Shown one piece after another: positions 1 through 8,323 of a DNA stretch of 16,102 nt. The stretch is from contig JAEWHT010000348.1 of assembly GCA_023387695.1 (NCBI GenBank), positions 1 to 16,102 on the forward strand, given 5' to 3'. Below the pieces are notes generated by a model. It was not told where the DNA came from. It worked only from the letters and a program-made list of their open reading frames with translations, and did not search any database. This DNA is from Pseudomonadota bacterium. Lineage in GTDB: Bacteria > Pseudomonadota > Alphaproteobacteria > Rhizobiales > Xanthobacteraceae. The position numbers were made by a program, and so were the translations under genes. Position 1 is the stretch's first letter. Each line of letters opens with the position of its first letter.

Positions 1-1473
<1,473 letters not shown>

Positions 1474-1492
1474 GCCCGATGGCGTGAAAGAG

Positions 1493-1524
1493 AAAACCCC
1501 GCGGTGCGAGCCGCGGGGTTTTTG
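1493..1524 (+). terminator. Intrinsic terminator of hppA
   Basis: A perfect 12-bp stem (AAAACCCCGCGG at 1493-1504 against CCGCGGGGTTTT at 1511-1522) closes a 6-base loop and runs into a T-rich tail. It starts 20 bases after the hppA stop codon, as expected for a Rho-independent terminator. It separates hppA from the small gene downstream. Confidence 0.93.
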
Positions 1525-1574
1525 TTTGGCAAGAACCTCGTTTGCTGCGTGCGAACAAACACGGAGATCAATCC

Positions 1575-1730
1575 ATGTCGCTCTCATCCGCCCGGAATTA
1601 TGCACTCCGCGCTGCCAAGTCGCAGGACCAGAAGGAGGCCGCCGAATTGCTATCCAAGGCCATCCTGGAGCTCGCACTGGCGATCGAGACCACCGATGCC
1701 AAGGTCAAGAAGATCAACAAATCGTCCTAG
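1575..1730 (+). CDS. Small helical hypothetical protein (51 aa)
   Basis: Start ATG at 1575 is chosen because GGAG lies 8 bases before it; the frame is also open from 1542 with no better ribosome site. The protein begins MSLSSARNYALRAAKSQ and is dominated by Ala, Leu, Lys and Glu in a pattern expected for one or two amphipathic helices (residues ~5-45), ending in a Lys-rich tail. There is no signal peptide, membrane span or cysteine. It follows the hppA terminator, so it is probably transcribed separately, and it is convergent with the solute-binding protein gene on the other strand. No function is recognised. I believe it is real from its ribosome site and soluble, non-repetitive composition, but it is short. 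Confidence 0.6.
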   Translation: MSLSSARNYALRAAKSQDQKEAAELLSKAILELALAIETTDAKVKKINKSS

Positions 1731-1781
1731 GCGCGATGCGATTGGGTTTAGACATCATCGCGCTAAGACGCTCTCACCACG

Positions 1782-2795
1782 TCATTGCACGTCCATCTGC
1801 AGTCCTTCCTTCTGGATGATGCCGGCGAACTTCTTCGTCTCGGCGTCCACGAAGTCCGCGAATTGCTGCGGCGTGCCGTAGTCGGTGCGGGCGCCCATGG
1901 CGGTGACGTTCTTCTTGATGTCGTCGCGCTCCAGCATCGCCTTGACCTGCAGATTGAGCGCTTCGAGCACGGGGGCGGGGACGCCTTTCGGCAGAAACAC
2001 CGAGAACCACGACGACACGTCGAAATTCGCAAGCTCCGGCGCGCTCTCGCGCATGGTCGGCAGGTTCGGCGCGAGGTCGCTGCGTTCGGTCGTGGTGACG
2101 CAGAGGCCGTTGAGGGTGCCGTTCTGGACTTGCGGCAGGCTCGGATAGAGATTGTCGAACAGGATCTGGATGTCGCCGGCAAGCGCGGCCTGGAGCGCAG
2201 GCCCGGCGCCGCGGAACGGGATATGCGTCATCTTCAGCCCGGTGAGCTGGAGAAACCAGGCGCCGGTGAGGTGAGGGCTCTGGCCGACGCCGGACGAGGC
2301 GTAGCTGAGCTTGTCCGGATTGGCCTTGAGAAAGGCGATCAGCTCGGCGACCGACTTGATGCCGGTCTTGGGATGAGCCGACACGATGTTCGGGATCCGG
2401 ATCATGTTGGAAACCGGCTGGAGCTGGTCCGGCTTGTAGGTGAGGTTCTTGAAGATGCTGTAGGCGATGGCGTTCGGACCGGGATTGCCGATCAGGATGG
2501 TGTGTCCGTCCGGCTTCGAGCGCACCACCTCGGCCGTACCGATCGTGCCGCCGCCACCTGAGCGATTTTCCACGACCGCAGTCTGGCCCCAGGCCGATTG
2601 GAGGTGCGCTGCAAGCAGCCGGCCCATCACGTCGGTCGATCCGCCCGCTGCGGCCGGCACGATGATGCGGATGTTCTCGGTCGGCTTCCAGTCCGCAAGG
2701 CTCGATCGCGGCAGGATGGCTGCGGCTGACAGCCCGGCGGCACCAGCGAGCACGCGACGGCGCGACAGCAACTTGGTCTCAGGTTTCTTGAGCAC
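1782..2795 (-). CDS. Bug/TctC-family tripartite tricarboxylate transporter solute-binding protein
   Basis: Periplasmic binding protein of the Bug (TctC) family, which captures carboxylates and similar small organic acids for TctAB-type permeases. The 337-residue length is typical. The N-terminus carries a twin-arginine signal (SRRRVLAGAAGLSAAAI, residues ~11-27) with likely cleavage after SSLA. Family marks include IRIIVPAAAGGSTDVMGRLL, VENRSGGGGTIGTAEV, KPDGHTILIGN and GVPAPVLEALN. Start is a GTG at 2793-2795 preceded by GGGAG at 7-base spacing; that ribosome site lies inside a predicted leader hairpin (2803-2828). No tctA/tctB membrane genes are adjacent, so it is an orphan binding protein, which is common for this family. 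The ligand cannot be told from sequence. Confidence 0.93.
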   Translation of the reverse strand: MLKKPETKLLSRRRVLAGAAGLSAAAILPRSSLADWKPTENIRIIVPAAAGGSTDVMGRLLAAHLQSAWGQTAVVENRSGGGGTIGTAEVVRSKPDGHTILIGNPGPNAIAYSIFKNLTYKPDQLQPVSNMIRIPNIVSAHPKTGIKSVAELIAFLKANPDKLSYASSGVGQSPHLTGAWFLQLTGLKMTHIPFRGAGPALQAALAGDIQILFDNLYPSLPQVQNGTLNGLCVTTTERSDLAPNLPTMRESAPELANFDVSSWFSVFLPKGVPAPVLEALNLQVKAMLERDDIKKNVTAMGARTDYGTPQQFADFVDAETKKFAGIIQKEGLQMDVQ

Positions 2796-2802
2796 GATTC
2801 CA

Positions 2803-2828
2803 CTCCCAGCTTTTTATTTTGCAGGGAG
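2803..2828 (-). promoter_or_regulatory. Leader hairpin covering the ribosome binding site of the Bug-protein gene
   Basis: Read on the minus strand, CTCCCTGC (2828-2821) and GCTGGGAG (2810-2803) pair over 8 positions with a single T-T mismatch around a 10-base A-rich loop. The 3' arm contains the GGGAG Shine-Dalgarno for the GTG start at 2795. There is no T-tract after it, so it is not a typical terminator. Its effect on translation is inferred only. Confidence 0.4.
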
Positions 2829-2926
2829 CGTAGGGAACCCAGTGGACAACGGCAAGCTGCGCGCGACGGCAAGCGCCGCGCAGAGAGCGGCACGACGCCG
2901 CAGGCCCGAAATGTCAGATCACGATC

Positions 2927-3412
2927 TCAGTTGAAGCTGAGCAGCTTGAACAACGGCGACAGGTAATTCATCTCCTGACCCGACGTTGGCGTGGTCCGGC
3001 TGATGGAGTCGAAGATCTTGCCGTCCTGGAGGCCGTAATTCGCAAGCCGGCGCACGCGCCGGTTCTTGTCGAAATAGATGGCGATGACGCGCTGGTCGAC
3101 CACCTTCTGGTTCATGAAAGCGACCACGCGCTCCGACCGCTGCGAGATATAGTAGAATACCTCGCCGTCCAGCGTCGCGACCGTGGAGGGCGTGCCCATC
3201 ACGATCAGCACCTGGTCCTGGCTCGCCCCGATCGGAATCTGCTCGAGCGCGCCGGGCGGCAGGATGTAACCCTTCTGGAACTGCTCACCGGTGCAGCCCG
3301 CAAGCGCGCCGCCGACCAAAGCTACGGCCGCGAGCATGCGCAAGCCGCGCCAGCGTGCATGAAGGCCGCGCTGCTTGCTTGCGCGCAGGGTGGTCTTGTT
3401 CGTTATCGTCAT
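2927..3412 (-). CDS. bamE: Outer membrane assembly lipoprotein BamE
   Basis: Small lipoprotein subunit of the BAM complex, which inserts beta-barrel proteins into the outer membrane. With the ATG at 3410-3412 the product is 161 residues. A basic N-terminus (TLRASKQRGLHARWRG) is followed by a hydrophobic stretch and the lipobox LAGC with the lipidated Cys at ~40. The mature part shows the BamE/SmpA signature: GYILPPGALEQIPIGASQDQ, then VMGTPST, VFYYISQ and YFDKNRRV. The frame is open upstream to 3511, but that extension has no ribosome site and would run into the divergent gene's start. The ribosome site at 3412 is weak. The 98-base gap to the chaperone gene at 3511 must hold both promoters; no clear sigma-70 pair was found there. 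Confidence 0.92.
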   Translation of the reverse strand: MTITNKTTLRASKQRGLHARWRGLRMLAAVALVGGALAGCTGEQFQKGYILPPGALEQIPIGASQDQVLIVMGTPSTVATLDGEVFYYISQRSERVVAFMNQKVVDQRVIAIYFDKNRRVRRLANYGLQDGKIFDSISRTTPTSGQEMNYLSPLFKLLSFN

Positions 3413-3510
3413 AGCGGAACTGATTCCGTCCCCTTGCGTCGCGCGAGGCGCTGAAGTACCGGGCGGAAGCTCTGAATGCAACTCACGCGCGCCCGCTTGC
3501 GGAAACCACA

Positions 3511-4065
3511 ATGCTTTGGCCGTTCAATCACTTCAGGAAACCCCGCCTCGCCCCGGCCGGCACCATTGAGGCCATCTATGGCATGATCGTGACGCAGGCG
3601 CGAGAACCCATATTTTACCGGGACTTGGGCGTGCCCGATACGGTTAATGGCCGTTTCGACCTGTTGCTGTTGCACCTGTGGCTGTTGCTGCGGCGGCTGC
3701 GGACTGTCGCGGCGGGCGGGGTGGAGCTGTCACAAGCCCTGTTTGACCGCTTCTGCGAGGATATGGACGACAATCTGCGCGAGATGGGCGTCGGCGACCA
3801 GACCGTTCCGAAACGGATGCGGGCCTTCGGCGAGGCCTTCTACGGGCGCGTCCAAGCTTACGACCAGGCGATCGATACGGGTACCGAGGCACTGGCGCAG
3901 GCGATCTGCAAGAATATCCTGAACGGCACCGGGATGGATCAGGCGGAGCGTCTTGCCGCCTACGCGGTGGCCGCCAACGCTGGGTTCGGCCAGACTGGCG
4001 ATCCCGCAATGCTGCTCGGATCCTTCAAATTTCCTGCACCGCCTCGGAAGGATGGGACGTCATGA
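3511..4065 (+). CDS. Ubiquinol-cytochrome c chaperone (CBP3 family)
   Basis: 184-residue member of the CBP3/UQCC1 family, named for the mitochondrial factor that assists cytochrome b synthesis and assembly of the bc1 complex. Characteristic stretches are the N-terminal TIEAIYGMIVTQAREPIFY, the LGVPDTVNGRFDLLLLHLWL core around residues 40-60, and FDRFCEDMDDNLREMGVGD with the following PKRMRAFGEAFYGR. No signal peptide; it should act in the cytoplasm near the inner membrane. The start ATG at 3511 has GGA eight bases upstream. The stop overlaps the start of the DUF177 gene (ATGA, 4062-4065), so the two are translationally coupled. Family assignment is firm; the bacterial role is inferred from the mitochondrial homologue. 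Confidence 0.9.
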   Translation: MLWPFNHFRKPRLAPAGTIEAIYGMIVTQAREPIFYRDLGVPDTVNGRFDLLLLHLWLLLRRLRTVAAGGVELSQALFDRFCEDMDDNLREMGVGDQTVPKRMRAFGEAFYGRVQAYDQAIDTGTEALAQAICKNILNGTGMDQAERLAAYAVAANAGFGQTGDPAMLLGSFKFPAPPRKDGTS

Positions 4066-4643
4066 ACCGACCGATGACCGGATCCGCCCCCGATCCCTGG
4101 CGCTCGCCCGTGATGGTGGCCCAGATTCCTGACACGGGGCTGCACCGTAAACTTGAGGCTTCGGCGGCCGAGCGCCAGGCGATGGCTGAGCTCGCGGGCC
4201 TGCGCGACGTTCTGTCGGCCCATGCCGACTTCGACGTCGAGCCCAAAAGCGGCGGCAGGATCCAGGTCACCGGCCGCGTCCGGGCCCGGATCGGTCAGAC
4301 CTGCGTAGTCACGCTTGATCCGATCGAGAGCGAGATCGACGAGGAGGTCGATCTGACCTTCGCGCCCGAGGCCGAGACGCGGCGGCTGGAGGATCTGATC
4401 GAGGAAGGGCAGGACGACGAGGAGCCACCGGAGGTGGTCGATCCGCCCGAGGCCATCGTCAACGGAATCATCGACCTTGGCCGAATCGCGACCGATGCAT
4501 TGTTCCTGGCCATCGACCCCTATCCCCGCAAGCCCGGCGTCGTGTTCGAGGCGGACGTTGCCGCGCTGGATCCGGAAGACCATCCGTTCGCGGCGCTGAA
4601 GGCGCTCCAGGACAACAAGCAGGGCAAGAAGAAAGGCAAATAG
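4062..4643 (+). CDS. DUF177 / YceD-like protein
   Basis: 193-residue DUF177 (YceD) protein, a family found beside fatty-acid/phospholipid genes and often linked to 23S rRNA or ribosome biogenesis. Visible marks are RVRARIGQTCVVTLDPIES, where many homologues carry a C-x-R-C motif of which one Cys remains here, an acidic middle (LEDLIEEGQDDEEPPEVVD), IIDLGRIATDALFLAIDPYP, and the HPFAALKAL C-terminal signature with a Lys-rich tail. AAGGA lies 9 bases before the start. It overlaps the CBP3-type gene by 4 bases. In many bacteria rpmF (ribosomal protein L32) follows yceD; here no such gene lies between this gene and plsX. Confidence 0.9.
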   Translation: MNRPMTGSAPDPWRSPVMVAQIPDTGLHRKLEASAAERQAMAELAGLRDVLSAHADFDVEPKSGGRIQVTGRVRARIGQTCVVTLDPIESEIDEEVDLTFAPEAETRRLEDLIEEGQDDEEPPEVVDPPEAIVNGIIDLGRIATDALFLAIDPYPRKPGVVFEADVAALDPEDHPFAALKALQDNKQGKKKGK

Positions 4644-4942
4644 CCGGGCGATCCCCGTAAGACCCACTGTGTGATGGGACTTGAGGTGTTTGCCGGAATG
4701 GTTTGAGAGGGCTGCCTATCCCTTTGATTTCTATATATTTCGTGCAAGTTCACGCATTTGCCGCCGGGTTGCCCTCCATCCAAAAGACTGGGGGCAAGAG
4801 GTTGTTTCGGGATAACAAAACGCTATTGTCCGCCCCCGGTTCGGGCGCGGCGTGGCGCTTGGCCGGTCGCCATGTCCATGGCGAGCCCATTCTGCGGCGC
4901 TGCTAATTCAAGACCGCACCAGACCAGGTTTCCGGGACTTCT
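4644..4942. other. 299-base gap before plsX
   Basis: No convincing gene is visible; a 67-codon frame at 4703-4906 has no ribosome site and no protein-like composition. An imperfect hairpin (AAG-A-CCCA against TGGG-A-CTT, about 4659-4684) follows the DUF177 gene without a T-tract. AT-rich patches occur at 4731-4740 (CTATATATTT) and at 4802-4829. In the latter, TTGTTT and TATTGT are 16 bases apart and could be a sigma-70-like promoter for plsX-fabH. This promoter reading is weak. Confidence 0.35.
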
Positions 4943-6004
4943 ATGCCAAGCAAGGTTCGCATCGCGCTGGACGCCATGGGGGGCGACGCCGGCGCCGCCG
5001 TGGTCATTCCGGGTGCGGCCATATCGCTTCAAAGGCATCGCGACACTGAATTCCTGCTGGTCGGCGACCGGGCCAAGATCGAGCCTGAGCTCGATCGGCA
5101 TCCCCAGCTGAAGGCTGCTTCGAAAATCATCCATACCGACGTGGCCGTCAGTGGTTCGGACAAACCGAGCCAGGCGCTGCGGCGGGGTCGCAAGACCTCC
5201 TCGATGTGGCTCGCCATCGATGCCGTGAAGAAGGGCGATGCTGACGTCGCGGTCTCAGCCGGCAATACCGGCGCGCTGATGGCGATGGCCCGGTTCCATC
5301 TGCGGACCCTGCGGGGCATCGATCGCCCGGCGATCAGTGCGATCTGGCCGACCCAGCGCGGCCAGTCCGTCGTGCTCGACCTCGGCGCCACGATCGGCGG
5401 CGATGCGAGCCATCTGGTGGCGCTCGCGGTCATGGGCGCGGCCATGGTGAGCGTGGTGTTCGACAAGAAGCGCCCGACGGTCGGCCTGCTCAATATCGGC
5501 ACCGAGGAAATCAAGGGGCACGAGGAGATTCGCGAGGCCGGCGAAATCCTGCGCGCCATGAACCTGCCGGAGCTCGATTATATCGGCTTCGTCGAAGGCG
5601 ACGGCATCGGCAAGGGGGTTGCCGACGTCATCGTGACCGAGGGCTATAGCGGTAACATTGCGCTCAAGGCTGCCGAGGGAACCGCGCGCCAGATGGCGGA
5701 ATTACTCCGTCACGAGATCCAGCGGAGCTGGCTGTCCAAGCTCGGTTATCTCTTTGCCCGCAATGCCTTCCAGGCATTGCGTGACAAGATGGATCCGAAC
5801 AAGTCCAACGGCGGCGTGTTGCTGGGGCTCAATGGACTGGTGGTCAAGAGCCACGGCGGAATCAACGCCGAAGGCTTTGCCTATGCGATCGATGTTGGCT
5901 ATGAGATGGCTCACTACGATCTCCTGAACAAGATCAATCAGATGCTCAACCGCGAGGGTGGTGCACTCAGTTCCGTGCAGACCGCGCCGGAGGATGTTTC
6001 GTGA
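4943..6004 (+). CDS. plsX: Phosphate acyltransferase PlsX
   Basis: Soluble, membrane-associated enzyme that converts acyl-ACP plus phosphate to acyl-phosphate, the acyl donor PlsY uses in phosphatidic acid synthesis. The 353-residue length is normal. Motifs are RIALDAMGGDAGAAVV at the N-terminus (family form usually GGDxGP), SQALRRGRKTSSM, AVSAGNTGALMAMARF, LDLGATIGGD (usually GAN in place of GAT), and EGYSGNIALKAAEG. The C-terminal part is GGVLLGLNGLVVKSHGG, then AIDVGYEMA. The start ATG at 4943 is preceded by a GGGA-type ribosome site. The stop codon overlaps the fabH start by 4 bases, so the pair is coupled. Identification is certain from the motifs and the fabH neighbour. Confidence 0.97.
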   Translation: MPSKVRIALDAMGGDAGAAVVIPGAAISLQRHRDTEFLLVGDRAKIEPELDRHPQLKAASKIIHTDVAVSGSDKPSQALRRGRKTSSMWLAIDAVKKGDADVAVSAGNTGALMAMARFHLRTLRGIDRPAISAIWPTQRGQSVVLDLGATIGGDASHLVALAVMGAAMVSVVFDKKRPTVGLLNIGTEEIKGHEEIREAGEILRAMNLPELDYIGFVEGDGIGKGVADVIVTEGYSGNIALKAAEGTARQMAELLRHEIQRSWLSKLGYLFARNAFQALRDKMDPNKSNGGVLLGLNGLVVKSHGGINAEGFAYAIDVGYEMAHYDLLNKINQMLNREGGALSSVQTAPEDVS

Positions 6005-6981
6005 CTCAAATTCGTTCGGTCGTGCTCGGCTGCGGCTCGTATCTGCCGGAGCAGGTGGTGACCAACGCCCAGTTGGCGGCGCGTATCGACACGTCCGACG
6101 AGTGGATCGTGCAGCGGACCGGTATTCGCGAGCGCCACATTGCCGCCGAGGGCGAGTTCACCTCGCACCTCGCGATCAAGGCAGCGCAGGCCGCGCTCAC
6201 TGACGCCGGTGTGGATGCGCAGTCGATCGAGCTGATCGTGCTCGCAACCTCGACGCCCGACAACACGTTCCCCGCGACCGCGGTCGCCGTGCAGCACGCG
6301 CTCGGCATCAATCACGGCGCGGCCTTCGACCTCCAAGCGGTGTGCTCGGGCTTCGTGTTCGCGCTTGCGACGGCCGATAATTTCCTGCGCACCGGTGCCT
6401 TCAAGCGCGCGCTGGTGATCGGTGCCGAAACTTTCTCGCGCATCCTCGACTGGAACGATCGCGGCACCTGCGTGCTATTCGGCGATGGCGCCGGCGCGGT
6501 CGTGCTGGAGGCGCAGGAGCAGCCGGGCAAGGCCGCGACCGACCGTGGCATCGTAACTACGCATCTGCGCTCCGACGGCCGTCACAAGGCCAAGCTGTTT
6601 GTCGACGGCGGGCCGTCCTCGACCCAGACTGTCGGCCACCTGCGCATGGAGGGCCGCGAGGTCTTCAAGCATGCGGTCGGCATGATCACGGACGTGATCG
6701 TCGATGCCTTCGAGGCGACCGGGATGAATGCCGACAGCATCGACTGGTTCGTGCCGCACCAGGCCAACAAGCGAATTATCGACGCATCCGCCCACAAGCT
6801 CCATATCGCGCCGGAGAAGGTGGTGCTGACGGTGGACCGTCACGGTAACACCTCGGCCGCTTCGATCCCGCTGGCGCTGTCGGTGGCGCGCAAGGACGGC
6901 CGCATCAAGCGCGGCGATGTGGTCCTGCTGGAGGCAATGGGCGGTGGCTTCACCTGGGGCTCCGCCCTGGTGCGCTGGTAG
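6001..6981 (+). CDS. fabH: Beta-ketoacyl-ACP synthase III
   Basis: Condenses acetyl-CoA with malonyl-ACP to start type II fatty-acid synthesis. The 326-residue protein has the full catalytic triad: Cys115 in AVCSGF, His253 in VPHQANKRI and Asn283 in HGNTSAAS. The N-terminal substrate-site motif DTSDEWIVQRTGIRERH and the C-terminal GGGFTWGSALVRW are also present. The start is a GTG at 6001 with an excellent GGAGG at 7-base spacing lying inside the end of plsX; the GTGA overlap with the plsX stop indicates translational coupling. Normal length and no missing residues, so it is expected to be active. Confidence 0.97.
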   Translation: MTQIRSVVLGCGSYLPEQVVTNAQLAARIDTSDEWIVQRTGIRERHIAAEGEFTSHLAIKAAQAALTDAGVDAQSIELIVLATSTPDNTFPATAVAVQHALGINHGAAFDLQAVCSGFVFALATADNFLRTGAFKRALVIGAETFSRILDWNDRGTCVLFGDGAGAVVLEAQEQPGKAATDRGIVTTHLRSDGRHKAKLFVDGGPSSTQTVGHLRMEGREVFKHAVGMITDVIVDAFEATGMNADSIDWFVPHQANKRIIDASAHKLHIAPEKVVLTVDRHGNTSAASIPLALSVARKDGRIKRGDVVLLEAMGGGFTWGSALVRW

Positions 6982-6988
6982 AGCCACA

Positions 6989-7027
6989 ATCGATAAAATT
7001 TTGCCGGAATCAGCACCGATTATCGAT
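6989..7027. repeat. Inverted repeat between fabH and ihfA
   Basis: ATCGATAA (6989-6996) and TTATCGAT (7020-7027) are perfect 8-base inverted copies separated by 23 bases, just after the fabH stop and upstream of the ihfA promoter-like sequence. Possible roles are a protein-binding site or a weak 3' hairpin. No T-tract follows. Confidence 0.4.
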
Positions 7028-7049
7028 GCGTCTGCATTGATGAACGGTG

Positions 7050-7076
7050 TTGACCGCCGTAACGTAAGTTCATAAT
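7050..7076 (+). promoter_or_regulatory. Candidate promoter of ihfA
   Basis: TTGACC (7050-7055) and CATAAT (7071-7076) each match the sigma-70 consensus at 5 of 6 positions, with a 15-base spacer, slightly short. The -10 element lies 40 bases before the ihfA ATG. It would let ihfA-merR be transcribed separately from plsX-fabH. Confidence 0.5.
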
Positions 7077-7115
7077 TTCAGACAACAATTGTTCGCCGTG
7101 ATGTGGGGCAGGGCG

Positions 7116-7457
7116 ATGACCGATACAAGTAAAACCGTAACGCGTGTTGATCTCTGTGAGGCCGTCTACCAAAAGGTGGGTCTGTCGCGCACGGAATCGT
7201 CCGCTTTCGTGGAACTCGTGCTGAAGGAGATCACCGACTGCCTCGAAAAGGGCGAGACGGTGAAGCTGTCTTCGTTCGGGTCCTTCATGGTGCGGAAGAA
7301 GGGCCAGCGCATCGGCCGCAATCCGAAGACCGGCACCGAGGTGCCGATCTCGCCGCGCCGGGTGATGGTGTTCAAGCCGTCGGCGATCCTGAAGCAGCGG
7401 ATCAATGCCCAGCACCGCACCAATGGCGATGCCAGCAAGGCGCAACCCGAGGCGTAA
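7116..7457 (+). CDS. ihfA: Integration host factor subunit alpha
   Basis: DNA-bending nucleoid protein, partner of IhfB, acting in replication, recombination and activation of sigma-54 promoters. With the ATG at 7116 the product is 113 residues beginning MTDTSKTVTRVDLCEAVYQ. The frame extends upstream to 7089, but the added residues have no family counterpart. HU/IHF marks are SSAFVELVLKEITDCLEKGE, VKLSSFGSFMVRKKGQR, and the DNA-intercalating arm GRNPKTGTEVPISPRR, followed by VMVFKPSAILKQRI. A GC-rich purine stretch (GGGCAGGG) serves as ribosome site. A merR-type gene begins 25 bases after the stop. The alpha assignment fits the position between fabH and the merR gene, usual in Rhizobiales. 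Confidence 0.94.
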   Translation: MTDTSKTVTRVDLCEAVYQKVGLSRTESSAFVELVLKEITDCLEKGETVKLSSFGSFMVRKKGQRIGRNPKTGTEVPISPRRVMVFKPSAILKQRINAQHRTNGDASKAQPEA

Positions 7458-7482
7458 TCTCCCAACGGACAAGGATTGGCAT

Positions 7483-8058
7483 TTGGACAAGGCGCCGGAT
7501 GCGTTCCGAACCATCAGCGAAGTAGCGCAGGAACTCGACATTCCGCAGCACGTGCTGCGGTTCTGGGAGACTCGATTCGCCCAGATCAAGCCGATGAAGC
7601 GCAGCGGCGGCCGCCGCTATTACCGCCCCGACGACGTCGACCTGCTCAAGGGCATCCGTCGCTTGTTGTACGGGGAGGGCTACACCATCCGCGGGGTGCA
7701 GCGGATCCTGAAAGAGCACGGCGTCAAATCGGTGCAGGGTCTGGCCGACGGCTCGGCCGCGGTCTCGTTCGGGGCGATCGAGGATGCCATCGGGGCGAGC
7801 CTGATGGAGCCCGACGACGAGCCGCCGATCAAGGGCATCACGGATGCCGATGACGACGACTATCAGGGTGACGAAGAGGAAGGCATCGACTTCCGCTTCA
7901 CCGAGGTCGACGATGAGGAAATCCTCACCACCTTCCGCAAGGGCGGCGCTCCTGCGCCGACCGGCCCCAGCGCGCTGGATCGGGAACGGCTGGGCCGGGC
8001 ACTTGCCGACCTGGTTGCCTGCAAGGAGATGCTGGATCAGGCGTTGAACGACGGCTGA
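7483..8058 (+). CDS. MerR-family transcriptional regulator (ihfA-linked)
   Basis: 191-residue regulator. The start is taken as TTG 7483 because AAGGA lies 7 bases upstream and the product then begins at the HTH domain (MDKAPDAFRTISEVAQELDI). The frame is also open into ihfA to 7405, but that reading adds low-complexity Arg/Pro residues. Residues ~9-80 form the MerR winged HTH: VLRFWETRF, KPMKRSGGRRYYRPDDVDLL, and GYTIRGVQRILKEHG. The rest is not a known ligand domain: an acidic stretch (~110-148, rich in Asp/Glu) leads to a short C-terminal helix (LGRALADLVACKEMLDQALN) that could dimerise. No metal-binding cysteine pair is present; a single Cys180 is seen. Probably co-transcribed with ihfA. 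Target genes unknown. Confidence 0.9.
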   Translation: MDKAPDAFRTISEVAQELDIPQHVLRFWETRFAQIKPMKRSGGRRYYRPDDVDLLKGIRRLLYGEGYTIRGVQRILKEHGVKSVQGLADGSAAVSFGAIEDAIGASLMEPDDEPPIKGITDADDDDYQGDEEEGIDFRFTEVDDEEILTTFRKGGAPAPTGPSALDRERLGRALADLVACKEMLDQALNDG

Positions 8059-8131
8059 GGCGCTGTTTTCGTCGTCTTTGCGGTCCGTTCCAGCGGCTTT
8101 GGGCGAAGACACCAAAATGGTGTGGCTCGCC

Positions 8132-8160
8132 TTGCACAAAGCAGCGATCCTAGCTAATGG
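8132..8160 (+). promoter_or_regulatory. Weak candidate promoter of tRNA-Pro
   Basis: TTGCAC (8132-8137) and TAATGG (8155-8160) are 17 bases apart and end 9 bases before the tRNA 5' end. The -10 match is poor. Upstream, ACACCA-AAA-TGGTGT (8109-8123) is a small perfect hairpin after the merR stop, without a T-tract. Confidence 0.3.
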
Positions 8161-8169
8161 AACGACGTT

Positions 8170-8247
8170 CGGAGCGTGGCGCAGCCCGGTTAGCGCACTA
8201 GTCTGGGAGACTAGGGGTCGGAGGTTCAAATCCTCTCGCTCCGACCA
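8170..8247 (+). tRNA. tRNA-Pro (anticodon GGG)
   Basis: A full cloverleaf can be drawn. The 7-bp acceptor stem is CGGAGCG (8170-8176) with CGCTCCG (8237-8243), then discriminator A and an encoded CCA (8245-8247). The anticodon stem CTAGT/ACTAG (8198-8202/8210-8214) closes the loop CTGGGAG with anticodon GGG at 8205-8207, reading CCC and CCU. The T arm is GGAGG-TTCAAAT-CCTCT. No integrase or duplicated 3' end was found next to it, so there is no sign of use as an attachment site within the window. Confidence 0.97.
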
Positions 8248-8323
8248 TTTTCTTCAGAAATGACCACATGCTTGCGCGATCGCGGATCGGCGAGCGGTCT
8301 CCTGTGTTCCGGACCATCCGTTA

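Noticed and set aside
1785..2561. 258-codon plus-strand frame opposite the Bug-protein gene
   Set aside because: The composition is the Arg/Glu/Leu-rich shadow of a GC-rich gene; the minus-strand reading has a full family signature and a Tat signal.
4703..4906. 67-codon frame in the gap before plsX
   Set aside because: No ribosome site and no coherent protein character; not rpmF, which has a distinctive Lys/Arg-rich N-terminus and zinc-ligand cysteines in many species.
7402..8229. 275-codon minus-strand frame opposite merR that runs into the tRNA gene
   Set aside because: It overlaps the convincing merR gene and enters tRNA-Pro; no recognisable protein features.
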